Source of the DNA: Clostridiales bacterium | Lineage (GTDB): Bacteria; Bacillota; Clostridia; Oscillospirales; CAG-382 | Assembly: GCA_003343885.1 (NCBI GenBank) | Contig: QAKH01000014.1 | Location: 1-30,032 of the forward strand | Length of the DNA: 30,032 bases | Direction of reading: 5' to 3' | Notes under the pieces: generated by a model | Told to the model about the DNA's origin: nothing | The model's database searches: none | What the model saw: the letters and a program-made list of their open reading frames with translations, nothing else | Shown: positions 8,852-15,489 of the stretch, piece after piece | Layout: every line of letters starts with the position of its first letter | Position numbering within the stretch: position 1 is the first letter of the stretch | Position numbers and translations under genes: made by a program

Positions 8852-9535
8852 TTAAAACAGTTTCAGCAAAGGCTTTAGAATGAATGAAACGGCATTAATT
8901 ACAAAATTAAGAAGACCGTTTGACAAGAAGGACAAAAGCCCGTCGAAAGCGCCCTGCCAGAGCAGTAAAAGTACGATAATCATTATATACTGTTCGTATC
9001 TCAGGTAGTAATAAGCAATTTTGCCCGGCAGAACAGCCGACAAAATACGTGAACCGTCAAGCGGTGGAATAGGAAGAAGGTTAAATATGGCAAGAGATAT
9101 GTTTGCGCTCATAAAATACACGCAGAAAACCAGCCAGTAAACTGAAACAATATTGTCAGGAAGGAATCTTATAGATAACACATATACAAACGTCGCAATT
9201 ACCGCAAGACAGAAATTAGATAACGGACCTGCAAAAGAAACAAAGCATAAATCTCTTTTGTAGTGATTGAAATTTCTCGGATTTATCGGAACCGGTTTTG
9301 CATATCCGAAACCGAAAACGAGCATCATTATCGTTCCGAGAGGATCGAGGTGGTGGAGAGGATTCAGAGTGAGTCTGCCGAGATTTCGTGCTGTGGCGTC
9401 TCCGCAGCGGTATGCGACATAGCCGTGAAAAAGCTCATGCACACTTAAGGATATGAGAATTACGATGATATATAATCCGAGCTGAATGAGCGCTTCAGCG
9501 GAAAAATCTCTTGTTCTTATTAAATCTAAAAGCAT
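8852..9535 (-). CDS. Site-2-type zinc metalloprotease (M50 family), membrane protein
   Basis: 227 aa. The H-E-x2-H zinc motif lies in SVHELFHGYVAYRCGD (about residues 38-42). The third ligand region NLLPIPPLDGSRIL supplies the conserved LDG aspartate. The intervening NPLHHLDPLGT and FGFGYAKPVPINPRNF segments are typical of the compact YwhC-like subgroup. Four or more hydrophobic segments place the active site in the membrane. Compact members of this family often sit next to scpA in Firmicutes, as here (12 nt to scpA, 16 nt from trmL). The substrate is unknown. Confidence 0.9.
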   Translation of the reverse strand: MLLDLIRTRDFSAEALIQLGLYIIVILISLSVHELFHGYVAYRCGDATARNLGRLTLNPLHHLDPLGTIMMLVFGFGYAKPVPINPRNFNHYKRDLCFVSFAGPLSNFCLAVIATFVYVLSIRFLPDNIVSVYWLVFCVYFMSANISLAIFNLLPIPPLDGSRILSAVLPGKIAYYYLRYEQYIMIIVLLLLWQGAFDGLLSFLSNGLLNFVINAVSFILKPLLKLF

Positions 9536-9551
9536 GTAAAAATTCCTTTCG

Positions 9552-10052
9552 TCAGTTGGTGTAAAGCATTTTCAGAAAGCCTTGCTTTTCAAGATCCGCA
9601 AAACGGCGTTGGCGCAGTACCTCATACACAGCAATTGCCGCTGAATTTGACAGGTTTAAGCTTCTTAAGTTTTCAAGCATGGGAATGCGCACGCACTTGT
9701 CGAGATTTTTCTTTAGTATTTCCTCCGGTATGCCGCGCGATTCCTTGCCGAAAATAAGGTAACACTCGTCGGGATATTCGATATCCGTATAGCACCTCGG
9801 CGCCTTGGTGGAAAAGTAAAAATAGCTGCTTCCTGCGGTTTTTTCATAGAAGTCGTCTATGTTTTTGTAATACGTTATGTCAAGCTTGTTCCAGTAGTCA
9901 AGTCCGGCTCTTTTAAGCTTTGCGTCGGTGACGGTAAAACCCATCGGCTCTATGAGGTGAAGCGCTGAACCGGTTGCGGCGCAGGTACGTGCGATATTGC
10001 CGGTGTTCTGAGGTATTTCCGGCTCTAAAAGTACAATGTTTATTTTGCTCAT
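9552..10052 (-). CDS. trmL: tRNA (cytidine/uridine-34-2'-O)-methyltransferase
   Basis: 166 aa, the usual length for this SPOUT-class enzyme. It has the three knot motifs: PEIPQNTGNIARTCAATG near the N-terminus, LIFGKESRGIPEEIL in the middle and IPMLENLRSLNLSNSAAIAVYEVLRQ near the end. TrmL methylates the 2'-OH of the wobble nucleotide of certain leucine tRNAs using S-adenosylmethionine. It is the first gene of the trmL-M50-scpA unit. The ribosome site is AAAGGA, just upstream of the ATG at 10052. I saw no convincing promoter in the 131-bp gap above it, so read-through from the LUD gene is possible. Confidence 0.93.
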   Translation of the reverse strand: MSKINIVLLEPEIPQNTGNIARTCAATGSALHLIEPMGFTVTDAKLKRAGLDYWNKLDITYYKNIDDFYEKTAGSSYFYFSTKAPRCYTDIEYPDECYLIFGKESRGIPEEILKKNLDKCVRIPMLENLRSLNLSNSAAIAVYEVLRQRRFADLEKQGFLKMLYTN

Positions 10053-10112
10053 TGGTGTTTCCTTTATAAGTGTTTGTAAAAATAGTCAAAAAGTGAAAAG
10101 CGAAAGCTTATG

Positions 10113-10186
10113 TGATACCGACGTTAAGGGCGGTATCATGCGGCTGTGTCAGGAGGTGGTATCAGGGGCATCAGGCAGCGGTATCA
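10113..10186. repeat. GGTATCA/TGATACC repeat cluster between the LUD gene and trmL
   Basis: TGATACCG (10113-10120) and CGGTATCA (10131-10138) form an 8-bp inverted repeat with a 10-nt spacer. Two more GGTATCA copies follow at 10158-10164 and 10180-10186, the last overlapping the LUD stop codon. There is no T-run, so it does not look like an intrinsic terminator. The same octamer TGGTATCA recurs in the promoter region of the SPFH gene. Binding site or chance cluster: undecided. Confidence 0.45.
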
Positions 10187-10825
10187 ATAACCTAATTCTT
10201 CACCTACAAGAATTACTTTTATGCGGTCTTTGGTGCGCTGACGAGCCATAATTACCGTGTCGGCGCAAATTCTGCTTTCGCTCTTGCAGTTCATGCATTT
10301 TCCCGTTACCGTGCAGGGCGTGTTAAGCCCCAAGCGTACTGCGTTTGCCGGAGCGGCAAGGCTTTGCACACGTGTCTTTGCCTCGTCCAAGTCCTTTACG
10401 ATTTTGTTGTAGCCGGCAATTACAATTACGCTTTCCGGCCCGTAAATCATGGCGGCAACACGGTTTCCGTTTCCGTCCACGTTATATAACTCTCCGTTTT
10501 CGGTAATGGCGTTTGTGCTTGTAACAAAAACGTCAGAGAAAAATGCCTTGCGGTATATTTCCTTTAACTGCTCGGCGGAAATTCCTTTTTCGTATCTGTC
10601 AAGAAATTCGTACTGTCCGTCACGTAAAAAGTCTATTACGCCCGCTTCAAATAGCGTCATCGAACCGCCGACCGTGACGGTGTCATCTTCCTCGATAAGA
10701 TCTTTTAAAATTTCTAACGCCTCTTGGGTATTGTCCGCACACTCGCAATACATGTTGTTATCCCTTAATGCCTGTGCAGTGCGCTCCATGCGCAGTCTTA
10801 CAATTTCAAATTTGTTCTTATCCAT
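10184..10825 (-). CDS. LUD-domain (LutC/YkgG-like) protein
   Basis: 213 aa with start ATG 10825, preceded by GAAAGG. An in-frame ATG at 10915 would overlap the upstream gene and adds a Cys/Lys-rich tail not expected in the family. LUD signatures visible: VTVGGSMTLFEAGVIDFL, then YEFLDRYEKG, the V-x-G-x-N-K-I-V segment (IVIAGYNKIVKDLDEA) and the closing CTVTGKCMNCKSESRIC region. Members of the family include LutC of the L-lactate oxidation complex. Here no lutA or lutB accompanies it, so lactate use is not supported and the role stays open. It is 79 nt downstream of an FAD oxidoreductase on the same strand and probably co-transcribed. Confidence 0.85.
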   Translation of the reverse strand: MDKNKFEIVRLRMERTAQALRDNNMYCECADNTQEALEILKDLIEEDDTVTVGGSMTLFEAGVIDFLRDGQYEFLDRYEKGISAEQLKEIYRKAFFSDVFVTSTNAITENGELYNVDGNGNRVAAMIYGPESVIVIAGYNKIVKDLDEAKTRVQSLAAPANAVRLGLNTPCTVTGKCMNCKSESRICADTVIMARQRTKDRIKVILVGEELGY

Positions 10826-10904
10826 GAGTTTTCCGCCTTTCTTAATACATTTACATTTATGATTAAAGTTTGGCAAACATGAGCATTTGAGTATCATGTC
10901 CGCT

Positions 10905-12170
10905 TTACGGTACAATCGCTCCGAGTTTTTTAAGTGATTCTTTCAGCAAATTTACGTCTATGCGGTTGTCAGAACCGTTTTCAGCCATAATAGCCGCCGC
11001 CGCGCCTGCCGCCTGTCCCATTGCCATGCAGGGAGCCTGAACTCTGAGAGCGCTGTTTGCGTCAGTGTCAGAACCCACGCACCGTCCTGCCGCAAGGATA
11101 AAGCGGCTGTTCTTGGGGATAAGCGCGGAGTACGGTATGCACGGAACAACGCCTTCCGATAAGAATACCTGTTTTATGGCGTGGTCAGTGTGCAGATCTA
11201 TCGGATAAAACGCATAGCAAACAGAGTCGTCATATTTCCTGCCGGCAACGTAATCTTCCGCCGTCACGTTGGTTAATGCGTCAATACGCACGCTTTCTCT
11301 TACGCCGCTTTCGGGCGAAAACGAGATTACTTGGATTTTCTCAAGTCCTTTTACCCGTCGGAATACCGATAAAACCCGGAAAACCGCCTCACGCGACTGT
11401 ATTTCAAGAAGCGTTTTACCATCGGATTTTTCAGGTGCGCCGGTGTGGATATGCGAATGAATCCTTGCGTCTTTTAAAATTTCTATCGGTCTTTTGCCTT
11501 GCAGATCACGTTTTGTAAGTTCACCCGAATCAAAAGCGGCGGCAAAAACTTCATCAAGTTTTTTCTCATCAATATCCGACAAATTATAACCGCCCAAGTT
11601 GTTTATGAGTGTTGCAGGCTGAAGAATATCGCATTTAAGCAAGGGATATCCGAGTCTTGAAACGGCGTTTGCGTCACCTGTGGCATCTACGGCTGCCTTT
11701 GCCTTAACAAGAATGTTGCCGTCTTTTCCGGCAAACAGTGCTTCTATTCCGCTTTCGGTTTCCTTTATGCTGCAAAGCATGGTGTGGTACAGAACATCCA
11801 CCGAGTTTTCGGATAACATTTGCTCAAGAACATGGACATATGTAAACGTGTTCAGTCTAATCTGCATCAACCAGTGCCTCTCAGGTTTATATACTATCTC
11901 GGGTATTATAGCCCCTCCGAGCTGTTTTGCTCTCAAAATGCTCTCATAGCACGGCCCGTCAATAATTTGTTTGCCCCACGCGTGAAAAATTCCGGGATAA
12001 TCGACTCCGCAAAAACACATTGTTCCGCCGGGCATCGCATTTTTTTCGACCAGTAAAACAGAAGAGCCCGACTTTGCCGCACTTATTGCGGCAAATACTC
12101 CGGCTGTTCCGGCACCAATCACAAGCACGTCGGTATTAACTTCACATGATACTTTAACAGAATAATCCAT
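10905..12170 (-). CDS. FAD-dependent oxidoreductase (FAD_oxidored-like)
   Basis: 421 aa. The N-terminal Rossmann motif VLVIGAGTAGVFAAISAAKSG, with an acidic residue at the end of the second strand (LLVEKN), binds FAD. GGTMCFCGVDYPGIFH is the second conserved block of the pfam12831-type family, and the C-terminal RFILAAGRCVGSDTDANSALRV...MGQAAG block is the flavin-contacting end typical of fumarate-reductase-like folds. There is no twin-arginine or lipoprotein signal, so it is cytosolic. The substrate is unknown. The downstream LUD gene probably belongs to the same transcript. A good promoter and a 21-bp palindrome lie upstream. Confidence 0.85.
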   Translation of the reverse strand: MDYSVKVSCEVNTDVLVIGAGTAGVFAAISAAKSGSSVLLVEKNAMPGGTMCFCGVDYPGIFHAWGKQIIDGPCYESILRAKQLGGAIIPEIVYKPERHWLMQIRLNTFTYVHVLEQMLSENSVDVLYHTMLCSIKETESGIEALFAGKDGNILVKAKAAVDATGDANAVSRLGYPLLKCDILQPATLINNLGGYNLSDIDEKKLDEVFAAAFDSGELTKRDLQGKRPIEILKDARIHSHIHTGAPEKSDGKTLLEIQSREAVFRVLSVFRRVKGLEKIQVISFSPESGVRESVRIDALTNVTAEDYVAGRKYDDSVCYAFYPIDLHTDHAIKQVFLSEGVVPCIPYSALIPKNSRFILAAGRCVGSDTDANSALRVQAPCMAMGQAAGAAAAIMAENGSDNRIDVNLLKESLKKLGAIVP

Positions 12171-12196
12171 TTTTTTCTCCTTACTGTAAGCTGATA

Positions 12197-12217
12197 CAGT
12201 AAAATGTTATTTTACTG
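12197..12217. promoter_or_regulatory. 21-bp palindrome in the leader of the FAD oxidoreductase
   Basis: CAGTAAAAT (12197-12205), 3 nt, then ATTTTACTG (12209-12217) is a perfect 9-bp inverted repeat. It lies between the predicted start site (about 12266) and the ATG at 12170. It could be a repressor operator or a leader hairpin; no T-run follows, so it is not a terminator. Confidence 0.5.
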
Positions 12218-12272
12218 CACGCATGATACATGAAGTCATATTTTTGTAATTATAGCAATATTATTTAGTGTT

Positions 12273-12301
12273 AGTATAACACGTTAAGCATTTAATTGCA
12301 A
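12273..12301 (-). promoter_or_regulatory. Candidate sigma-A promoter of the FAD oxidoreductase-LUD unit
   Basis: On the minus strand TTGCAA (12296-12301), 17 bp, TATACT (12273-12278). It predicts a leader of about 95 nt that contains the 12197-12217 palindrome. Confidence 0.55.
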
Positions 12302-12368
12302 CTGTTTTAAGCATTTTATAATACATAAGTAAAAGACTTATTAAAAGTTAAAAAAGTAAACAATTTAA

Positions 12369-12397
12369 TTGACAAAATGCGACATGTGTGGTAATAT
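12369..12397 (+). promoter_or_regulatory. Sigma-A promoter of the DUF975-like membrane protein
   Basis: TTGACA (12369-12374), 17 bp, TAATAT (12392-12397), about 40 bp before the ATG at 12446. The GGGGTAAAGAA before the ATG provides the ribosome site. Confidence 0.75.
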
Positions 12398-12445
12398 GAG
12401 CCTGGGGAGCGTAGCTTCCGAAAATAAGAGAAATGGGGTAAAGAA

Positions 12446-13222
12446 ATGTTCATCGAATCCTACAAAAGCGCATTCAATGTGCTTAAAAGAAAGCCGTTTA
12501 AGCTCTGGGGACTTTCACTTTTGAGCGTGCTTGTCTGTGCTCTCGCAATTTGCTTCTCATGGTTTTTCCTGCCTGCCGGCATAGCATTTTCATATGTTGT
12601 TCAGTGCGGTATGTCTAAGGTATACATAGACGGACTGCATGGCAAGGAAGTGAACTCCGATCAGCTTTTCGCAGGTTTCAAAAACTTTTTCAGAATTGCC
12701 GGCGGTATGGCTTGGGCAACGCTTTGGATAATCATATGGGGACTTATTCCGTTTGCGGGTATAGTGTTCGCAGTAATTAAGTCATACGAGTACCGTTTTG
12801 CTCCGTATATCCTTATTACGAGAGATGATGTTTCCGCAACTCAGGCGCTTCGTCTGTCAAAAGAACTGACAAACGGCAAAAAAGGACAGGTGTTCTTAGC
12901 TGACTTGGTGCTGTACGCATCATATTTCGTTTTGGTGTTTATTCTTGGAATGTTAATGGTAATACCGTTTATCGGTTCTTTGTTTGCCCTGATTTATTTC
13001 ATTGTTGCAATCGTGTTTGCGGCATTCGCTCCGATTTTTGTCGGACTTTACAGCGCTGCTTTTTATGAAATGCCGAAGGTTGTAAAAATGGTATACACTG
13101 TTCCCCAACAGCAGCAATATCAGCAGCCTCAACAGCCGCAGCAACCGCAGGTTCAGCCTCAACAGCCGCAGCAGGAACAACAGGTTCCTGATCAGCAGAA
13201 TACTCAGACTCCTGAACAGTAA
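12446..13222 (+). CDS. DUF975-like integral membrane protein with Gln/Pro-rich tail
   Basis: 258 aa. Hydrophobic segments at about 20-50, 88-112, 150-176 and 180-208 suggest four to six membrane passes. The loop KSYEYRFAPYILITRDDVSATQALRLSKELTNGKKGQVF matches the most conserved part of the DUF975 group, where a Y-x(4)-PYIL-type motif is followed by A-L-x-x-S and a small basic turn. From about residue 220 the protein ends in a hydrophilic tail made almost only of Gln and Pro, encoded by a 30-bp tandem duplication; it would lie at one membrane face. Function unknown. It is monocistronic, with its own promoter and a hairpin shared with the convergent Nudix gene. Confidence 0.75.
   Translation: MFIESYKSAFNVLKRKPFKLWGLSLLSVLVCALAICFSWFFLPAGIAFSYVVQCGMSKVYIDGLHGKEVNSDQLFAGFKNFFRIAGGMAWATLWIIIWGLIPFAGIVFAVIKSYEYRFAPYILITRDDVSATQALRLSKELTNGKKGQVFLADLVLYASYFVLVFILGMLMVIPFIGSLFALIYFIVAIVFAAFAPIFVGLYSAAFYEMPKVVKMVYTVPQQQQYQQPQQPQQPQVQPQQPQQEQQVPDQQNTQTPEQ
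13124..13173 (+). repeat. 30-bp-period repeat coding for the Gln/Pro tail
   Basis: CAGCCTCAACAGCCGCAGCA occurs identically at 13124-13143 and 13154-13173, inside a wider CAG/CCT-rich stretch. The period is a multiple of three, so copy-number change would keep the frame. Confidence 0.8.
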
Positions 13223-13261
13223 TGTCGGGTTGATTAGAAACTTGGTATGATTTGAATAATA

Positions 13262-13292
13262 AAAGCCGGTATCTGAAAAGGATATCGGCTTT
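13262..13292. terminator. Hairpin between convergent genes, weak terminator
   Basis: AAAGCCGGTATC (13262-13273) pairs with GATATCGGCTTT (13281-13292) across a 7-nt loop, with one G-U pair. The T-rich tail is short on both strands. Its position between two convergent stop codons (13222 and 13303) supports a shared terminator. Confidence 0.65.
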
Positions 13293-13302
13293 ACTTTGAG
13301 CA

Positions 13303-13743
13303 TTATTTATATTCAATGTGAGATTCGGTGCAGCGATTGCCTGTGAACAGTTCGAGGTCTTTTTCAAAATTGTTGCAAAGCTTCATGTTTTTTAACTCAT
13401 CTTCTTTTACCCAAAATACTTTGCCCTCTTCAGTTTCATTGATCAGTTCCCCTGAAAAGTCGCTTGTTCTGTATAAGAAAACTATGAATTTTTCTTTTCG
13501 TTCGGGACAATCCCAGTGTACTATTCCGCAAAGCTCCAGATTTTTTACGGTCAATCCTGTTTCCTCAAGTATCTCACGTTCGGCGGATCTCTCAAAGCTC
13601 TCGCCGGGATCAACGTGTCCGCCTGGGAATGCAATTCCTTTCCAGTAAAGTATGCGCTCTTGGACAAGTACCATTCCGTCGTCCCGGCGGATCATCACCA
13701 TGTTTGTAAATTCAGTTTTATAGGATTTTTCCATGTCCGGCAT
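13303..13743 (-). CDS. MutT-type Nudix hydrolase
   Basis: 146 aa. The Nudix box is complete: G-x5-E-x7-R-E-I-L-E-E-T-G-L (GHVDPGE, SFERSAE, REILEETGL), which binds the metal and activates water for hydrolysis of a nucleoside diphosphate linked to a second group. The preceding VLVQERILYWKGIAFPGG strand resembles 8-oxo-dGTP diphosphatase-like members, but substrate cannot be assigned from the box alone. The ATG at 13743 has AAAGGA about 9-12 nt upstream; a second ATG nine bases on is less well placed. It stands alone, convergent with the DUF975-like gene. Confidence 0.88.
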   Translation of the reverse strand: MPDMEKSYKTEFTNMVMIRRDDGMVLVQERILYWKGIAFPGGHVDPGESFERSAEREILEETGLTVKNLELCGIVHWDCPERKEKFIVFLYRTSDFSGELINETEEGKVFWVKEDELKNMKLCNNFEKDLELFTGNRCTESHIEYK

Positions 13744-13987
13744 TTTGCTTCAATCCTTTCGTCTGCCGTTAAAAGTTTTCACTTGATTGTATCTTAAAAA
13801 CAGCTCCTGTTCAAATTTATATTGTAAATTTTGATGTTATACAAACTTTTGATGTTTGGAAGTTTACAGAAATTTATCAAATAATCGAACGGATTTTTTT
13901 ACAGAAGTGGTACAATACAATGTAAAACTTTTCACAAAGAGGATTTTTGAAATTTTGTGACGGCGTGAGTAACGGGGAGGCGGCGTT

Positions 13988-14878
13988 TTGGCTGACGGAT
14001 GCAGGCTTTGTCCGAGAGAGTGCGGAGCCGACCGCTCGGTTCGGCGGGGTATTTGCGGAGCGGACGATAAAATACGAATAGCAAGAGTAGGACTTCACCT
14101 TTGGGAGGAGCCGTGTCTGTCATACGGAGCAGGCTCCGGCACGATATTTTTTTCGGGGTGTCCGCTTGGCTGCGTGTTTTGCCAAAACAGGGAAATATCC
14201 CACTTTTTTCACGGAGTGGACATAGATGTGCACACGCTTGCGTCGGAAATTTTGAATTTGCAGGACAAAGGCGCCTCAAATATAAACTTTGTCACTCCGA
14301 CTCATTATACTTTGCAAATCATGTCGGCGTTAGAGCTTGTAGAGGATAAGTTAAAGATTCCGGTTTGTTACAATTGCTCAGGGTACGAAAAAAGCGAAAC
14401 AGTGCTCATGCTGAAAGACTATATAGACATCTTTTTGCCGGATTTCAAATATTTTTCACCGGTGTTCTCGAAAAAATATTCCGGTGCGGCGGACTATTTT
14501 GACGTCGCAAGCAAAGCGATTGAGAAAATGTTTGAAAATGTTTCGTATCCGGTATTCGACCAAAACGGCCATCTTGTAAAAGGCGTGCTGATACGCCACC
14601 TTGTTTTACCGGGACTTTACCGGGACAGCTTCAAAATTCTCGATTATCTCGCTTCAAAATATGACACGCGAAAGCTTGCCGTAAGCATAATGAGCCAGTA
14701 TTTCCCCACGCCGGAATGCGCCTCTTTTCCGGAGATAAACAGACGGCTTACTTCTCTTGAATATCAAAAGGTCGTTGAACACGCAAAAAGACTCGGTATT
14801 GTAAACGGATACACTCAAAGCCGCTCGAGCGCGGATAAAGGTTACGTGCCGGATTTTGACTATACAAATAAACAGTGA
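13988..14878 (+). CDS. Radical SAM protein, PflA/PflX-like (COG1313 type)
   Basis: 296 aa. It starts at TTG 13988, chosen because GGGGAGG (13974-13980) stands 7 nt upstream. The radical-SAM cysteines are C-x3-C-x2-C in FSGCPLGCVFCQNRE (about residues 57-64), which bind the 4Fe-4S cluster that cleaves S-adenosylmethionine. An N-terminal cysteine set CRLCPRECGADRSVRRGICG (about residues 5-24) probably holds a second metal site, as in the PflX-like subgroup. YNCSGYEKSETVLML and DIFLPDFKYF are further conserved blocks. These proteins resemble pyruvate formate-lyase activases, but no glycyl-radical enzyme lies in the window, so the partner is unknown. First gene of a likely three-gene plus-strand unit. 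Confidence 0.88.
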   Translation: MADGCRLCPRECGADRSVRRGICGADDKIRIARVGLHLWEEPCLSYGAGSGTIFFSGCPLGCVFCQNREISHFFHGVDIDVHTLASEILNLQDKGASNINFVTPTHYTLQIMSALELVEDKLKIPVCYNCSGYEKSETVLMLKDYIDIFLPDFKYFSPVFSKKYSGAADYFDVASKAIEKMFENVSYPVFDQNGHLVKGVLIRHLVLPGLYRDSFKILDYLASKYDTRKLAVSIMSQYFPTPECASFPEINRRLTSLEYQKVVEHAKRLGIVNGYTQSRSSADKGYVPDFDYTNKQ

Positions 14879-14885
14879 TTGAATT

Positions 14886-14911
14886 CACCGGTAAATCACA
14901 CCGGTAAATCA
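14886..14911 (+). repeat. Perfect 13-bp tandem duplication
   Basis: CACCGGTAAATCA occurs twice back to back (14886-14898 and 14899-14911) in the 52-bp gap between the radical SAM and NudF genes, just before the AAAGGA ribosome site. Probably a recent slippage event; function unknown. Confidence 0.8.
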
Positions 14912-14930
14912 TAATAAAGGACGGGAACTT

Positions 14931-15473
14931 ATGGAACTGAATGAAAAAACAATAAACGAGGAATACATCTATAAAGGCAAAATAATAAATCTGCGCCGTG
15001 ACGAGGTCGAGCTCCCTAACGGCAGACACAGCTTCAGGGAAGTAATTGAGCATCCGGGCGGTGTTTGCGTGTTGCCGCTTACCGATGATGATGAGATAGT
15101 ATTTGTTCGCCAGTTCAGATACCCGTATAAACAGGTTCTTCTTGAAATTCCTGCGGGAAAGAGAGATCACGGCGGGGAAGATCCGCTTGAGTGCGGAAAA
15201 AGGGAGCTGCGTGAGGAAACCGGAGCGACAGCGAGAGAATATATTGATTTGGGCGAGCTTTATCCGTCTCCCGGATATGTCGGCGAGATAATTTATATGT
15301 ATCTTGCAAAGGGACTTACATTTGGAGAAACATCTCCCGACGAGGACGAGTTCCTGAATGTCGAGAAAATTCCCTTTTCCAAAGCCCTGTCAATGGTGAT
15401 TGACGGAGAAATCAAAGATGCTAAAACGCAAACCGCGATTCTCAAGACGGCGGCAATATTAAAAAAACTATAA
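14931..15473 (+). CDS. nudF: Nudix hydrolase, ADP-ribose pyrophosphatase-like
   Basis: 180 aa, the size of NudF enzymes that split ADP-ribose to AMP and ribose 5-phosphate. The EIPAGK lead-in, the Nudix helix RELREETGA (91-99) and the downstream LYPSPGYVGEIIYMYLAKGL, where the SPG motif is typical of ADP-ribose/ADP-sugar pyrophosphatases, all support this. The loop between the first Gly (76) and the first Glu (83) is one residue longer than the canonical G-x5-E, from an extra Gly in KRDHGGE. AAAGGACGGG precedes the ATG. Only 16 nt separate it from the next gene. Confidence 0.88.
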   Translation: MELNEKTINEEYIYKGKIINLRRDEVELPNGRHSFREVIEHPGGVCVLPLTDDDEIVFVRQFRYPYKQVLLEIPAGKRDHGGEDPLECGKRELREETGATAREYIDLGELYPSPGYVGEIIYMYLAKGLTFGETSPDEDEFLNVEKIPFSKALSMVIDGEIKDAKTQTAILKTAAILKKL

Positions 15474-15489
15474 TGTGAGGCAAAAATAA

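Noticed and set aside
10113..10138. Inverted repeat as intrinsic terminator of the LUD gene
   Set aside because: No T-run follows on either strand, and the unit is part of a wider set of GGTATCA copies.
10826..10915. Upstream ATG (10915) for the LUD protein
   Set aside because: It would overlap the FAD gene and add a tail unlike the family, while ATG 10825 has a good ribosome site.
13988..14878. Radical SAM protein as true pyruvate formate-lyase activase
   Set aside because: The extra N-terminal cysteine set is of the PflX-like group and no pfl gene is in the window.
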